16,954 bases of DNA, from contig CAYLQG010000023.1 of assembly GCA_964385705.1 (NCBI GenBank), positions 1-16,954 of the forward strand. Reading direction: 5' to 3'. The translations under genes were made by a program, and so were the position numbers. The DNA comes from DATKGN01 sp964385705 (lineage in GTDB: Bacteria; Patescibacteriota; Microgenomatia; UBA10105; UBA927). The notes beneath the pieces were generated by a model. It was not told the origin of the DNA, did not search any database, and saw nothing but the letters and a program-made list of their open reading frames with translations. Of this stretch, positions 1 through 6,569 are shown piece by piece. Within the stretch, counting starts at the first letter, position 1; each line of letters opens with the position of its first letter.

Positions 1-132
1 TCTCTCATCGTATACGCGTGCACCTTCACGCATTTCATCATCACGGTTTCCCTGCAGGCTTCCATTTTGTACCTGCAACGTGCGTTGATCGAGTTGCGCC
101 TGTTTTCTATTAATAGCTTCCTGCATCGTCAT
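1..132 (-). CDS. Partial hypothetical protein, N-terminal 44 residues
   Basis: An open frame runs from an ATG at 132 leftwards off the window edge, giving 44 codons without a stop. The visible peptide is hydrophilic, begins MTMQEAINRKQAQL, and is rich in Gln, Arg, Asp and Glu, with no signal peptide or membrane segment. A second in-frame ATG lies two codons downstream. No Shine-Dalgarno sequence is visible. A possible promoter lies upstream at 158-185. It is divergent from the plus-strand gene at 333. I do not recognise a family. The frame could be spurious because it is short and truncated, but its start fits the gap between genes. Confidence 0.4.
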   Translation of the reverse strand, partial: MTMQEAINRKQAQLDQRTLQVQNGSLQGNRDDEMREGARVYDER

Positions 133-157
133 AGCAGTCAGAATAATACAACTAGAG

Positions 158-190
158 CTTATAGAAGGCAAATCTATTGTTTAAAACAAT
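158..190 (-). promoter_or_regulatory. Possible promoter with overlapping palindrome
   Basis: On the minus strand TTTAAA (180-185) and TATAAG (158-163) are separated by 16 bp, a fair sigma-70-like pair, about 25 bp upstream of the ATG at 132. A near-perfect palindrome, ATTGTTT-A-AAACAAT, at 176-190 covers the -35 box and could be an operator. Both calls rest on sequence resemblance only. Confidence 0.25.
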
Positions 191-286
191 ACTTCAACAA
201 TCATCGGCCCAACAAGCGGTGACACGGGTGGCGTGGACAATAACTAACTTTTCAATTAATTGGTTAAATGCCTCACACTATAGGCG

Positions 287-324
287 TGTCATGCTTGACA
301 TGTCCTATTCCGTCACTTTACAGT
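287..324 (+). promoter_or_regulatory. Possible promoter of the 333-767 gene, with inverted repeat
   Basis: A perfect TTGACA -35 box lies at 295-300, with TACAGT (319-324) as a weak -10 after an 18-bp spacer. The -35 box is overlapped by the inverted repeat TGTCA-TGCT-TGACA (287-300), which could bind a dimeric regulator. If the -10 is right, transcription would start within a few bases of the ATG at 333, giving an essentially leaderless mRNA. A separate 10-bp palindrome, CAATTAATTG, lies at 254-263. Confidence 0.35.
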
Positions 325-332
325 AAGTGTAT

Positions 333-767
333 ATGACAAAACCAACTGCTGAAACAATCGCACATAAACGGACTAAAATTCTTGCTGCCACCGTGGCGAC
401 ACTTGGTGTTCTTATCCTCCTGGCCGTGGCAACTATTTACGGAAACTTCAGTCTGACATCATTTGCAAAATCCAAAAACCCCTCTTACGCATGCCGTAGC
501 GGAAAATGTCTGAATGTAATGCCGTCAACAACGCCAGCATCTGATCCGTGCGCGAACACAACTGATTCGAAAACAAGACAAAAGTGTCTGGAAACCCAAC
601 GGGAAATTCTTATAAAAAATCAACGGACCGCGACGCCGCCCGGCACCCTAAAAGGTGGCAAAAATTTGCAATATGAACAGCAACATATAAAGAATGTTTA
701 TATGCTGCAGCCTAGCAAACCATATCTGACACCCACTCCGACCGTCACACCTACACCGCAGCAATAA
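333..767 (+). CDS. Membrane-anchored exported protein, unknown function
   Basis: The 144-residue protein (from the ATG at 333) has a short positively charged N-terminus and one hydrophobic segment at about residues 18-40, then a hydrophilic domain. The domain is presumably outside the membrane. It has four cysteines, two in SYACRSGKC and two in DPCANTTDSKTRQKC, which could form two disulfides. The C-terminus is a Pro/Thr repeat (TPTPTVTPTPQQ) typical of wall-associated or linker regions. A GTG at 327 could also start the frame, but the ATG at 333 carries the AT dinucleotide upstream that most genes here share. It is convergent with RNase J, with 11 bp between the stops. I do not recognise a family. 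Confidence 0.75.
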   Translation: MTKPTAETIAHKRTKILAATVATLGVLILLAVATIYGNFSLTSFAKSKNPSYACRSGKCLNVMPSTTPASDPCANTTDSKTRQKCLETQREILIKNQRTATPPGTLKGGKNLQYEQQHIKNVYMLQPSKPYLTPTPTVTPTPQQ

Positions 768-778
768 AATAGGTGCTT

Positions 779-2542
779 TTATACTTCCACGATCACGGGG
801 ACGATAAGCGGCGTACGGCCGGTTTCTTTAAGGAGAAATCTCCCGAGGTTCTCTTCCACACTTTTCCGGAAAAAATGCCAGTCCACCATCCTGCCTTTTT
901 TAAGCCGTAGGGATTCGTTGACCACCCGTTTTGCTTTATTGAGCAAATCGCCGGAGTCCTTAATATAGACAAATCCCCGCGAAATGATATCGGGCTCCGC
1001 AGTCACCCTCCCGCTCGATTTTTCAATCGGCACGATAACAACAACGATTCCGTCTGTTGCAATCGTCTGCCGGTCGCGAAGGACGACATCACCGACATCG
1101 CCGATCCCCAGGCCGTCAATCATGACATTTTCCAAATTAATGGTTTCGACGACCCGCGGGGCAGCATCTTTCTTAAATTCCAATACCTGCCCTTCTTCCG
1201 GAGTTAAAATATCGCGCTTATCGTACCCGAGATCCATAGCGAGCCGCCGGTACTGCATAATATGCCGGTACGTGCCGCCCATCGGAAAAATATACTTGGG
1301 CCCGATTGCGGAGAGCATAAGCATGAGGTCTCCCTGACTTCCGTGACCTGAGACGTGAAGATCTTCCATGATGTCCGAGTAGGCTACACGTGCACCTTTT
1401 CTGTATAACTGTTCGATAACGGCATTCACATTGTTTTCGCTTCCGGGGATCGGGTCCGCCGAAAATACGACCGTATCCCCTTCATCGATGCTCACGAATT
1501 TATGATCATCATTGGCAATCCGCCAAAGAGCAGAACCTTCCTGACCCTGAGCTCCCGCTACAATGAGAAATTGTTTGGTCGGCGGCACGCGTTTCAAATC
1601 CCTGTCAAGGATAATCGATTCCCGTGGGAACCGCATGTATCCGAGATTTACGGCTTCCTCAATATTATGATCCATGCTTCGGCCGAAAATGGCGATCTTC
1701 CGCCCGTGTTTGAGCGCTATTTCGATAGCAAGTTGGATACGGGAAATGTTACTCGACTGTGTCGTAAAAATACATTTGCCGCTACAGAGGGTTATCTCTT
1801 TATCGAGCGTGACGCCGACAATTTGTTCAGACGGAGTAAATCCCGGTCGTTCACTCCCCAATGAGTCGGTTAACAAACAAAGAACGCCCTTTCTCCCCGC
1901 TTCATTAATTTTGTAAAGTTCGGACAATTTCCCATCCAACGGGTGAAAATCAAACTTAAAATCACTGCCGTGATAAAACGTACCGATCGGCGTCTGGATG
2001 ATGAGATTGGCCGCATCCGGCACCGAGTGCGTCACGCGGACGAAGGAAACCGTAAACGGTCCTATCCTTAGTGTCTGGGAAAAATCCACAGGCGTCACTC
2101 TTGTTTTGATATTGCGTTCTTTGAGCTTTATGTTGGTAAAAGCCGCCGTCAGCGTCGTCCCCCACATAGGAACTTTACCGAGCTTCGAATAGAGGTGCGG
2201 TATCCCTCCGATGTGATCATCATGTCCGTGAGTGAAAACGAGTCCGCGGATAAAATTTCTTTTGTTTTCGAGGTAACGTACATCCGGTAACACCAGGTCG
2301 ACGCCGAACATTTCAGGGTCAGGAAATCCGATGCCGCAGTCGACGATGAGGATATCTTTTAATTTCCCGTCATACCGGTACTCGTACACGAACATGTTTT
2401 TCGTCACGTTTCCGGTGCCGCCCAATGGGACCAAGCGTACGGATTCTTTCCCGGACTCTGTGGGCTGGCCTGAACGTAAAGACGGCCGGCCCGAACCGGT
2501 AAAAACTTGATTTTGTTGTTTCGCAAATGGATTAAATTTCAT
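779..2542 (-). CDS. rnj: Ribonuclease J (metallo-beta-lactamase / beta-CASP)
   Basis: This 587-aa protein matches the RNase J layout: beta-lactamase fold, beta-CASP insert and C-terminal domain. RNase J enzymes combine 5'-3' exonuclease and endonuclease activity in mRNA decay and rRNA processing. Visible motifs are HGHDDH at residues 105-110, the motif-2 region THSVPDA with H172, HGSDFKFD with D194, LLTDSLGSERPG near 223-234, and HVSGH with H400. The usual PVHGEYR motif reads PMGGTYR at 420-426, so the expected metal-binding His is Gly422. The first 35 residues are a low-complexity extension. The ATG at 2542 is preceded by AT and has no Shine-Dalgarno sequence. It is the last minus-strand gene of the RNA-decay cluster, downstream of the Lon-like gene. 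The family assignment is firm; catalytic competence is less certain. Confidence 0.96.
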   Translation of the reverse strand: MKFNPFAKQQNQVFTGSGRPSLRSGQPTESGKESVRLVPLGGTGNVTKNMFVYEYRYDGKLKDILIVDCGIGFPDPEMFGVDLVLPDVRYLENKRNFIRGLVFTHGHDDHIGGIPHLYSKLGKVPMWGTTLTAAFTNIKLKERNIKTRVTPVDFSQTLRIGPFTVSFVRVTHSVPDAANLIIQTPIGTFYHGSDFKFDFHPLDGKLSELYKINEAGRKGVLCLLTDSLGSERPGFTPSEQIVGVTLDKEITLCSGKCIFTTQSSNISRIQLAIEIALKHGRKIAIFGRSMDHNIEEAVNLGYMRFPRESIILDRDLKRVPPTKQFLIVAGAQGQEGSALWRIANDDHKFVSIDEGDTVVFSADPIPGSENNVNAVIEQLYRKGARVAYSDIMEDLHVSGHGSQGDLMLMLSAIGPKYIFPMGGTYRHIMQYRRLAMDLGYDKRDILTPEEGQVLEFKKDAAPRVVETINLENVMIDGLGIGDVGDVVLRDRQTIATDGIVVVIVPIEKSSGRVTAEPDIISRGFVYIKDSGDLLNKAKRVVNESLRLKKGRMVDWHFFRKSVEENLGRFLLKETGRTPLIVPVIVEV

Positions 2543-2573
2543 ATTTTTATAATGTCATCTTCTGGTTATGTTT

Positions 2574-2640
2574 GTCATCCTCGGGCTTGACCCGAGGATC
2601 CCTTTATCAGGAGGAAGATTCCCGCCTTCGCGGGAATGAC
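2574..2640. repeat. Palindromic intergenic repeat (GTCAT...ATGAC, two hairpins)
   Basis: This 67-bp unit begins GTCATCC and ends GGAATGAC, so its outer ends are inverted. It consists of two hairpins: ATCCTCGGG/CCCGAGGAT (2577-2599, 9-bp stem, 5-nt loop) and ATTCCCGC/GCGGGAAT (2618-2637, 8-bp stem, 4-nt loop). The style is that of REP-like or MITE-like dispersed repeats. It lies 8 bp downstream of the Lon-like stop codon and 31 bp upstream of the RNase J start. Transcribed, both hairpins could stabilise or separate the two messages. Neither is followed by a T-run, so it is not an intrinsic terminator. Confidence 0.85.
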
Positions 2641-2648
2641 ATCAAGTA

Positions 2649-3755
2649 CTAATAACTCTCTATATATTCTTTTATATTACCCTCATTGACCATCACCTGA
2701 GTCGCTTTTCCCTCAACAATCATACGCGCTACTTTCCGGCATAAGGTGTTAATCGTCCGTTCAAGACTACGGATACCTGCATCATATCCAAGCGGTCGAG
2801 CAATTTTTGCCCAAATGGCGTCATCAATCTTTAGATTATCGCCGGTTAAACCCGACTCCCGCATGAGCGCCGGCAGGACGTAGTTTTTCGCAATTGTTAT
2901 CTTCTCCTCATCGGTATAGGAGGGCATCTGGATCGGTTCCAACCGATCGAGAACGGCGGTGGCGATATGTGTCGTGTTGTTGGCGGTTGCAATAAACATG
3001 GCCTCCGACAGATCAAACGGATAATCGATGAAATGATCAGTAAACGCGGCGTTTTGCTCAGGATCCAGAAGTTCCACGAGAACACCCATAATATCGCCGC
3101 GCGCATGCTCAGCGACACGGTCAATCTCATCTAGGAGAATGACGGGATTTTTGCTGCCCGCATACCGAAGCCCCTTGAGCACCAATCCGATTTCAGCGTC
3201 AGGCCGCACCCGTGATTGTCCGCGAAGATCTAATGCGTCGCTCATGCCTCCGAAAGGAATACGGACGAATCGCCGCCCCATGGCCTCGGCGATAGATTTC
3301 GCGAGCGTCGTTTTTCCGGTACCGACAAGGCCGACAAGACAAAGAATAGGAGCGCGTCTGGCAAGCATTGCGTGAGAAAGTCGAGCATCCTTAAGTTCCG
3401 TATCTGATTTTGCCGCCTCTTCCTCCTTTTTCCAGCGGTCACGGTTAAGCTTGAGGACGGAAAGGTATTCCAAAATCCTGTCTTTCACCGGCTGCAGACC
3501 GTAATGATGCTTTTCCAAAAATTCTTTTGCGCGGTTGATATCAAGAATATCCTCCGTCCGTATATTCCAGGGGAGGTTGACCACCCAATCGATATACCGG
3601 AGCATCTGTTCAACGTGAACGCGTGCGGCGATATCATTTTCCAAACGGCTGATTTCTTCAAGGTCGCTTAACACCCGTGACTCAAGGTCAGGAGGAAGTT
3701 TGGCTTCGGCAGTCTTTTTGCGAAGCATCGTGATATCATCGGACAGTTTCGACAT
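2649..3755 (-). CDS. Lon-like AAA+ ATPase lacking the protease domain
   Basis: The 368 residues align by motif to the centre of Lon. The Lon helical segment holds IDWVVNLPWN (55-64) and HHYGLQPVKDRILEYLSVLKL (83-103). It is followed by Walker A GLVGTGKT (142-149), Walker B VILLDEID (205-212), sensor 1 ATANN (256-260), an arginine finger near R271 and sensor 2 GIRSLER (327-333). The ATPase residues look intact. The N-terminal substrate domain and the C-terminal serine-lysine (S16) protease domain are absent, and the frame stops with TAG right after the AAA+ small domain. Bacterial Lon is about 800 aa. It may act as an unfoldase or remodelling ATPase without peptidase activity. It lies between the GIY-YIG element and RNase J. 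The ATG at 3755 follows AGAT with no Shine-Dalgarno sequence. Confidence 0.9.
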   Translation of the reverse strand: MSKLSDDITMLRKKTAEAKLPPDLESRVLSDLEEISRLENDIAARVHVEQMLRYIDWVVNLPWNIRTEDILDINRAKEFLEKHHYGLQPVKDRILEYLSVLKLNRDRWKKEEEAAKSDTELKDARLSHAMLARRAPILCLVGLVGTGKTTLAKSIAEAMGRRFVRIPFGGMSDALDLRGQSRVRPDAEIGLVLKGLRYAGSKNPVILLDEIDRVAEHARGDIMGVLVELLDPEQNAAFTDHFIDYPFDLSEAMFIATANNTTHIATAVLDRLEPIQMPSYTDEEKITIAKNYVLPALMRESGLTGDNLKIDDAIWAKIARPLGYDAGIRSLERTINTLCRKVARMIVEGKATQVMVNEGNIKEYIESY

Positions 3756-3860
3756 ATCTCTATCTTACTCTAATAGGAAAAAGATGAACATATCTTAGAA
3801 ATTTTTTATCTTTGAAGTTTGCTCATACATTACCGCAGGGGAACAAACCCGAGCAAAGTC

Positions 3861-3896
3861 GTCATTCCGAGCGAGCGGCGCGAGTCGAGGAATCTC
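3861..3896. repeat. Left inverted end of the GIY-YIG element
   Basis: A 36-bp imperfect hairpin starts GTCATTCC and ends GAGGAATCTC, with ATTCC/GGAAT pairing across a GC-rich loop region. It matches the reverse complement of 4203-4245 at both its outer and inner parts. Its inner edge provides part of the TGA stop codon of the GIY-YIG gene. Confidence 0.75.
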
Positions 3897-4203
3897 ATTC
3901 AATAGATTCAAGTTTAATTTCCTCGAACTTAGGGTTTTGTTTTACGATTAACAATATTTTTTTCTTTCTGTTCCAATTTTTTAACTGTTTTTCCCTGGCG
4001 ATTGCTGTTATTGGATCCAAATATGCCTCATAATAAACCAACATATCGATGTTATATTTTTCCGCAAATCCGTGAACATACTTTTGTTTATGTTCCTTAG
4101 TTCTTCGAACGAGATTATTTGTAACACCAATATAAAAATTACCGGAGCGATTCCGAAGGATATAAACGAAGTAGTCTTTCGTTTTCGTACTCTTGTGTAT
4201 CAG
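3895..4203 (-). CDS. GIY-YIG endonuclease, small single-domain type
   Basis: The frame encodes about 102 aa if it begins at the CTG at 4203. Family motifs are clear: FVYIL (12-16) for GIY, FYIG (23-26) for YIG, the conserved Arg in NLVRRTKEH (30-38), the catalytic Glu in AIAREKQLKNW (67-77), and NP at 90-91. All expected catalytic positions are present, so the domain looks active. There is no ATG, GTG or TTG start in frame. The frame stays open upstream through the repeat, and CTG at 4203 overlaps the TGA of a 15-codon ORF (4200-4247) that begins with ATG after an AAGGAG located in the end of pnp. Translation may be coupled, or the gene may have lost its start. It is the only gene here ending in TGA. 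Nuclease assignment is confident; start and expression are not. Confidence 0.8.
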   Translation of the reverse strand: MIHKSTKTKDYFVYILRNRSGNFYIGVTNNLVRRTKEHKQKYVHGFAEKYNIDMLVYYEAYLDPITAIAREKQLKNWNRKKKILLIVKQNPKFEEIKLESIE

Positions 4204-4245
4204 ATCCCTCGACTCTCCGCCGTCAGGCGGATCGCTCGGGATGAC
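4203..4245. repeat. Right inverted end of the GIY-YIG element
   Basis: This 43-bp sequence pairs GATCCC with GGGATGAC at its ends and contains a perfect inner hairpin, TCCGCC-GTCA-GGCGGA (4216-4231). Its reverse complement matches the left end (3861-3896) apart from a few substitutions and the extra inner hairpin. It lies 5 bp downstream of the pnp stop. Confidence 0.75.
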
Positions 4246-4250
4246 ATGCT

Positions 4251-6437
4251 TTAATATCTCCTTGGTCCGCGGTTATTAAATGGACGTCGCGGTCTGTCAC
4301 CACCGCCCCCGCCTTCACGTCGCGGCGGAGCCTTTTTGGCATCCTCACCGAATAACATGGAGAGGTTAACACGGTGCTGATCGTCAATTTCCATCACACG
4401 GACTTTTACCTTTTGTCCAAGTTTGACGACATCTTCCGGCCTGTTTACAAATCCGGTCGACATCTGCGATACATGGACCATCCCCTCTTTGCCGGGCAAA
4501 ATTTCAACGAATGCGCCAAACGGCAATATCCGTTTCACTTCACCTTCAAATTCTTCATCAACCTGAACGTCGCGGGTAAGACCCTCCACCCAGGCGATTG
4601 CTTTATTCACGTTATCGCTGTCCGTTCCGGAAATAACCACGGATCCGTCATCATCAACATCAACCGTTGTGGTTGTGGCTGCCATGATCATACGGATCAC
4701 CTTGCCACCGGGACCGATGACTTCACCGATCTTTTCCGTCGGAATCTTCACAACCTGAACTTTCGGCGCATAAAGAGACAATGATTTTCTCGGTTCCTTA
4801 AGAACTGAGAGCATTTTTTCCAGAATCTTCATCCGGGCTTTTTTGGCCAGAACGAATGTTTCTTTAATAATCTCGTTGGTCAGTCCGTCAATTTTGACAT
4901 CCAACTGGATTGCCGTAATGCCGTTTTTGGTTCCGGCAACTTTGAAATCCATGTCTCCGGCGAAATCCTCAATCCCCATGATATCGGTGAGGAGGACGTT
5001 TTTCTTGGGACCGGTCATAAGACCGATCGAGATACCGGCAACGGGTTCTTTAATAGGAACTCCGGCATCCATAAGTGCGAGTGTTGAACCGCAGGTTGAT
5101 GCCATAGAGGTTGACCCGTTACTGGACATCACTTCGCTTACCAACCGGATGGTATACGGAAATACATCATCAGGCGGTACGACAGCCAAAAGAGCACGTT
5201 CCGCAAGCGCCCCGTGACCGATTTCGCGGCGGCTAGGCGTTCCGACACGGCCCGTTTCACCGACTGAATACGGAGGCATGCTGTAGTGATGAATATATCG
5301 TTTGGATTCCTCCCCGGCCGGGCTTTCAATAAGCTGCTCGAGAGACGGAGTACCAAGTGTGGCAACGGTTAAAACCTGCGTCTGACCCCGCTGGAACATT
5401 GCGCTGCCGTGCGTCCTTGGTAATAGTCCGACTTCACAGCTCAACGGCCGTATCTCATCAATTTTTCTGCCGTCAAAGCGTTTTCCGTGTTCAAGAATAT
5501 CTTCACGGACTTTTTTCTTAAATAATGCATCAAGCGCTTCTTCAACTGCCTTTAGGGTGTACGCAGTCCCGTATGCCTCAACAATTACCTTCGCAAGCTC
5601 GGCAACTTCGGTGCCTCCGAATTCTTTTTCCGCTTTTTTGGCAAACGCAGCTTCCATCTCTTTTTTATAATCTTTGGCGATTTTCTTCTTGAGTTCATCG
5701 GCCTCTGATGCAACAGGCGCTTTCTCTTTCGTTTTCCCGACTTCACTCGTTAATTCATCGATAAGTTTAATAATTTTTGCATTTGCTTCCTTGGCCTTCA
5801 CAACCGCTTCATAAGTCACATCCTCCGGCGTTTCACAGAATCCGCCTTCAAGCATAAGAACCTTTTCACGCGTGGAGGAAACGACAAAATCAAATTCGCT
5901 CGTCCCCTGTTCGGTTATGGTCGGGTTGACGAGATATGTCCCATCATCTTTTTCCGAATGCACATAGCCCATGCGGACGGCGGCGACCGGCCCGTTCCAC
6001 GGAATTGAGGAAACCGATATCGCGGCTGATGTCGCAACGAGCCCTAATACATCAGGATCATTGACACCATCAACCGACAATACGGTGATGATAACCTGTA
6101 CATCGTGTTTATACGTTTTGGGAAAAAGCGGCCTGATTGAACGGTCGATAACACGACCAGCAAGGACTGCATCGTCAGTCGGCCGGCCTTCACGTTTAAC
6201 CCACCGTGAGCCTTTAATGCGGCCGCCGGCGTAAAGCCGCTCCACATATTCGACGCTCAGCGGAAAATAATCAAGGGTCGTCTCTTTTTGTGATGCAACG
6301 ACGGTCGCAAGGACCATCGTATCGCCATATTGGGCGATTACTGCGGCATTCGCCTGCTCTGCATACCTGCCGATTTCAAGGGAAAGTGTACGACCACCGA
6401 TATCAATGGATTTCTTAACGAGAGATTTTTTTGACAT
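4251..6437 (-). CDS. pnp: Polyribonucleotide nucleotidyltransferase (PNPase)
   Basis: This 728-aa protein has the full PNPase architecture: a first RNase PH core (about 10-145, with KREGRP and DRSIRPLFP), an alpha-helical linker, a second RNase PH core (about 318-545, with RFDGRK, HHYSMPPYSVGE and GDMDFKVAGT), a KH domain with GPGG near residue 577, and an S1 domain (FEGEVKRILPFGAFVEI, near 633). The tail is Arg/Gly-rich (REGGGGGDRPRRP) and may bind RNA. PNPase degrades RNA 3'-5' with phosphate and can add tails in reverse. It lies downstream of rpsO, the classical arrangement, with a strong stem-loop in the spacer (6468-6517). The ATG at 6437 has no Shine-Dalgarno sequence. The last codons contain AAGGAG, which may serve the next reading frame. 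Confidence 0.98.
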   Translation of the reverse strand: MSKKSLVKKSIDIGGRTLSLEIGRYAEQANAAVIAQYGDTMVLATVVASQKETTLDYFPLSVEYVERLYAGGRIKGSRWVKREGRPTDDAVLAGRVIDRSIRPLFPKTYKHDVQVIITVLSVDGVNDPDVLGLVATSAAISVSSIPWNGPVAAVRMGYVHSEKDDGTYLVNPTITEQGTSEFDFVVSSTREKVLMLEGGFCETPEDVTYEAVVKAKEANAKIIKLIDELTSEVGKTKEKAPVASEADELKKKIAKDYKKEMEAAFAKKAEKEFGGTEVAELAKVIVEAYGTAYTLKAVEEALDALFKKKVREDILEHGKRFDGRKIDEIRPLSCEVGLLPRTHGSAMFQRGQTQVLTVATLGTPSLEQLIESPAGEESKRYIHHYSMPPYSVGETGRVGTPSRREIGHGALAERALLAVVPPDDVFPYTIRLVSEVMSSNGSTSMASTCGSTLALMDAGVPIKEPVAGISIGLMTGPKKNVLLTDIMGIEDFAGDMDFKVAGTKNGITAIQLDVKIDGLTNEIIKETFVLAKKARMKILEKMLSVLKEPRKSLSLYAPKVQVVKIPTEKIGEVIGPGGKVIRMIMAATTTTVDVDDDGSVVISGTDSDNVNKAIAWVEGLTRDVQVDEEFEGEVKRILPFGAFVEILPGKEGMVHVSQMSTGFVNRPEDVVKLGQKVKVRVMEIDDQHRVNLSMLFGEDAKKAPPRREGGGGGDRPRRPFNNRGPRRY

Positions 6438-6467
6438 ATACTACACAATGGGAGTTTATGAGGAATG

Positions 6468-6517
6468 AAGTGGGATCATACCTTTCTTTACGAATAAAAA
6501 AAAGTACCATCTCACTT
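6468..6517 (-). promoter_or_regulatory. Stem-loop in the rpsO-pnp spacer
   Basis: In the minus-strand transcript AAGUGAGAUGGUAC pairs with GUAUGAUCCCACUU (11 of 14 Watson-Crick). The stem can be extended by eight U residues pairing with AAAGAAAG, leaving a loop of about 6 nt. This roughly 22-bp stem lies between the rpsO stop and the pnp start. In E. coli the equivalent spacer forms a duplex cut by RNase III, through which PNPase represses itself. A similar role here is inference. Confidence 0.55.
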
Positions 6518-6569
6518 ATCCCCCGCCCATGTCCTTTCTTATAAAATATTATTATTCTTTATACCTAAT

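Larger units (their letters stand above)
3861..4245 (-). mobile_element. Putative GIY-YIG element bounded by inverted palindromic ends
   Basis: Two related sequences in opposite orientation, 3861-3896 and 4203-4245, bracket a single GIY-YIG ORF. The outer ends are GTCATTCCGAGCGA on the left and, as reverse complement, GTCATCCCGAGCGA on the right. The inner parts are GAGTCGAGGAATC and GAGTCGAGGGATC. The ORF stop (3895-3897) and its first possible start codon (4201-4203) coincide with the inner repeat edges. The unit sits 5 bp after the pnp stop codon. No target-site duplication is evident. The repeat at 2574-2640 shares the GTCAT/ATGAC ends. Mobility is inferred; the inverted ends and the enclosed nuclease are seen directly. 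Confidence 0.6.

Noticed and set aside
764..782. Bidirectional terminator between the convergent stops (ATAAAA/TTTTAT)
   Set aside because: The stem is six A-U pairs with a 7-nt loop, too weak for a terminator, and it overlaps both stop codons.
984..1864. Plus-strand open frames opposite RNase J
   Set aside because: Shadow frames of a well-conserved gene; the products show no domain.
3812..4254. Plus-strand frames over the GIY-YIG element
   Set aside because: The minus-strand GIY-YIG motifs explain the region; the plus-strand products are low-complexity Phe/Leu-rich shadows.
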